A stretch of 7,686 nucleotides of DNA from Bacillota bacterium (GTDB lineage: Bacteria; Bacillota; Clostridia; Peptostreptococcales; Anaerovoracaceae): NCBI GenBank assembly GCA_017515765.1, contig JAFWFF010000102.1, positions 1-7,686 of the forward strand, read 5' to 3'. Each line of letters begins with the position of its first letter. Position 1 is the first letter of the stretch. The notes under the pieces are model-generated. The model did not search any database. It was not told the origin of the DNA and was given only the letters and a program-made list of their open reading frames with translations. Below, piece by piece: positions 6,532-7,686 of this stretch. The translations under genes were made by a program, and so were the position numbers.

Positions 6532-7686
6532 ATGTTCAGGAAGATGAATCTTACCATGCTGACCGACTTCTATGAGATCACCATGGCGAACGGCTACCTC
6601 GAGTCAGGCATGCAGGATGATATCGCGTACTTTGACATGTTCTTCAGAAAAGTGCCCGACGGCGGCGGCTTCGCGATCATGGCGGGCGTCCAGCAGGTCG
6701 TGGACTATATGAAGTCACTTCGCTTCGACGAGAGCGACATAGAATACCTCAGGAGCAAAAACTGCTTCGACGAGAAGTTCCTCAACTACCTCAGGGGCTT
6801 CAAATTCGAGTGCGACGTATGGGCGGTGCCCGAAGGGACTCCGATCTTCCCATATGAGCCTCTGATCACCGTGAGAGGCCCGGTCATGCAGGCCCAGTTC
6901 GTGGAGACGATGATACTTTTGATCGTCAACCACCAGAGCCTCATCGCGACCAAAGCGAACCGTATCTGCAGAGCCGCGAAGGGCCGCCCTGTCATGGAGT
7001 TCGGCACCCGCCGCGCCCACGGCGTAGCGGCAGGTATCCACGGAGCCAGAGCCGCGTTCATAGGCGGATGCTCCGGCACGGCCTGCACCATCGCCGACGT
7101 CGAGTACGGCATCCCCGCCCTCGGGACCATGGCCCACAGCTGGGTCCAGATGTTCCCGACCGAGTACGACGCGTTCGCTGCCTACGCGAAGATCTACCCC
7201 GAGAACTGCGTGCTGCTGGTCGACACATACAACGTGCTGAAGTCCGGCATCCCGAACGCGATCAAAGTCTTCAAGGAGTACAAACCCAAGAAGATGGGCA
7301 TCCGCATAGACTCCGGCGATATCACCTATCTTACCAAGAAAGTCCGCAAGATGCTCGACGACGCCGGCCTTCCGGAGTGCACCATTACAATCTCGAACTC
7401 TTTGGACGAGTACATCATCCGCGACGTCATCAATGAAGGCGCCATCATCGACGCTTTCGGAGTCGGCGAGAGGCTGATAACCGCGAGATCCGAACCCGTC
7501 TTCGGCGGAGTCTACAAGCTGGCGGCTGTCGAGGTCGACGGCAAGATCATTCCGAAGATCAAGATCTCCGAGAACGTCGAGAAGATCACCAACCCGGGCT
7601 TCAAGAAGGTCGTAAGATTCTACGGCAACGATCACGGCAAGGCGCTGGCCGACGTGATCATGCTCAGGGACGAGCCGCTGCCTGAC
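6532..7686 (+). CDS. pncB: Nicotinate phosphoribosyltransferase (3' end outside window)
   Basis: This enzyme makes nicotinate mononucleotide from nicotinic acid and PRPP, with ATP use, in the cytoplasmic Preiss-Handler route of NAD salvage. The 385 visible residues reach the window edge without a stop. Family members of this type are usually about 480-490 long, so roughly 100 C-terminal residues are missing. Recognisable parts are LTDFYEITMANGY (10-22), FFRKVPDGGGFAIMAG (37-52), EFGTRRAHG (156-164), the GARAAFIGGCSGTA stretch (171-184), GTMAHSWV (198-205) with the histidine expected to be phosphorylated (H202), LLVDTYN (228-234), GIRIDSGD (256-263) for phosphoribosyl binding, and FGVGERL (309-315). 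The second Met (residue 5) is an alternative start, but the upstream site favours the first. The gene lies 30 bases after the Hsp70-like gene with no terminator between, so it may be co-transcribed. A functional link to the upstream genes is not shown by the sequence. Confidence 0.96.
   Translation, partial: MFRKMNLTMLTDFYEITMANGYLESGMQDDIAYFDMFFRKVPDGGGFAIMAGVQQVVDYMKSLRFDESDIEYLRSKNCFDEKFLNYLRGFKFECDVWAVPEGTPIFPYEPLITVRGPVMQAQFVETMILLIVNHQSLIATKANRICRAAKGRPVMEFGTRRAHGVAAGIHGARAAFIGGCSGTACTIADVEYGIPALGTMAHSWVQMFPTEYDAFAAYAKIYPENCVLLVDTYNVLKSGIPNAIKVFKEYKPKKMGIRIDSGDITYLTKKVRKMLDDAGLPECTITISNSLDEYIIRDVINEGAIIDAFGVGERLITARSEPVFGGVYKLAAVEVDGKIIPKIKISENVEKITNPGFKKVVRFYGNDHGKALADVIMLRDEPLPD

Noticed and set aside
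6715..7635. Minus-strand open frame (306 codons) opposite pncB
   Set aside because: pncB on the + strand is unmistakable. The antisense translation is an Asp/Val/Arg/Leu-rich composition artefact without domains.
1..7686. CRISPR arrays, tRNA or rRNA genes, insertion sequences, long direct repeats
   Set aside because: Nothing with regular repeat-spacer spacing, cloverleaf bases, transposase motifs or terminal inverted repeats was seen. Coding sequence fills nearly all of the window.

Overview
This is a GC-rich (roughly 60% by eye), fully coding window with five co-directional genes on the + strand and no gap longer than about 51 bases. The protein styles (UvrA and UvrB of the anaerobic Gram-positive type, a PncB of the COG1488 family, purine-rich Shine-Dalgarno sites) suggest a bacterium, most plausibly a GC-rich member of the Clostridia (Bacillota). 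AGG and ATA codons are used freely for Arg and Ile despite the high GC. This placement is inference: a GC-rich methanogen that acquired uvrAB could look similar, and nothing in the window settles it.

Layout: (1) 1-657, the 3' third of uvrB, cut by the window start. (2) 709-3639, complete uvrA. (3) 3615-4547, an unrecognised 310-residue protein with two membrane segments and a short C-terminal tract that looks GrpE-like; its start lies inside the end of uvrA. (4) 4591-6501, a 636-residue Hsp70/actin-fold ATPase that keeps the catalytic residues but has a hydrophobic hairpin and helical C-terminus in place of the normal Hsp70 substrate-binding domain. (5) 6532-7686, nicotinate phosphoribosyltransferase (pncB), cut by the window end. 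No intrinsic terminator or convincing promoter is visible, so the five genes could be one transcription unit with its promoter upstream of the window.

How they may work together: UvrA and UvrB are the damage-recognition and damage-verification parts of nucleotide excision repair. PncB makes nicotinate mononucleotide for NAD salvage. Both are housekeeping functions. The unusual part is the pair at 3615-6501, a membrane protein with a possible exchange-factor-like tail next to a probable membrane-associated Hsp70-like ATPase. It looks like an uncharacterised two-gene module, and it is the best candidate here for something undescribed.
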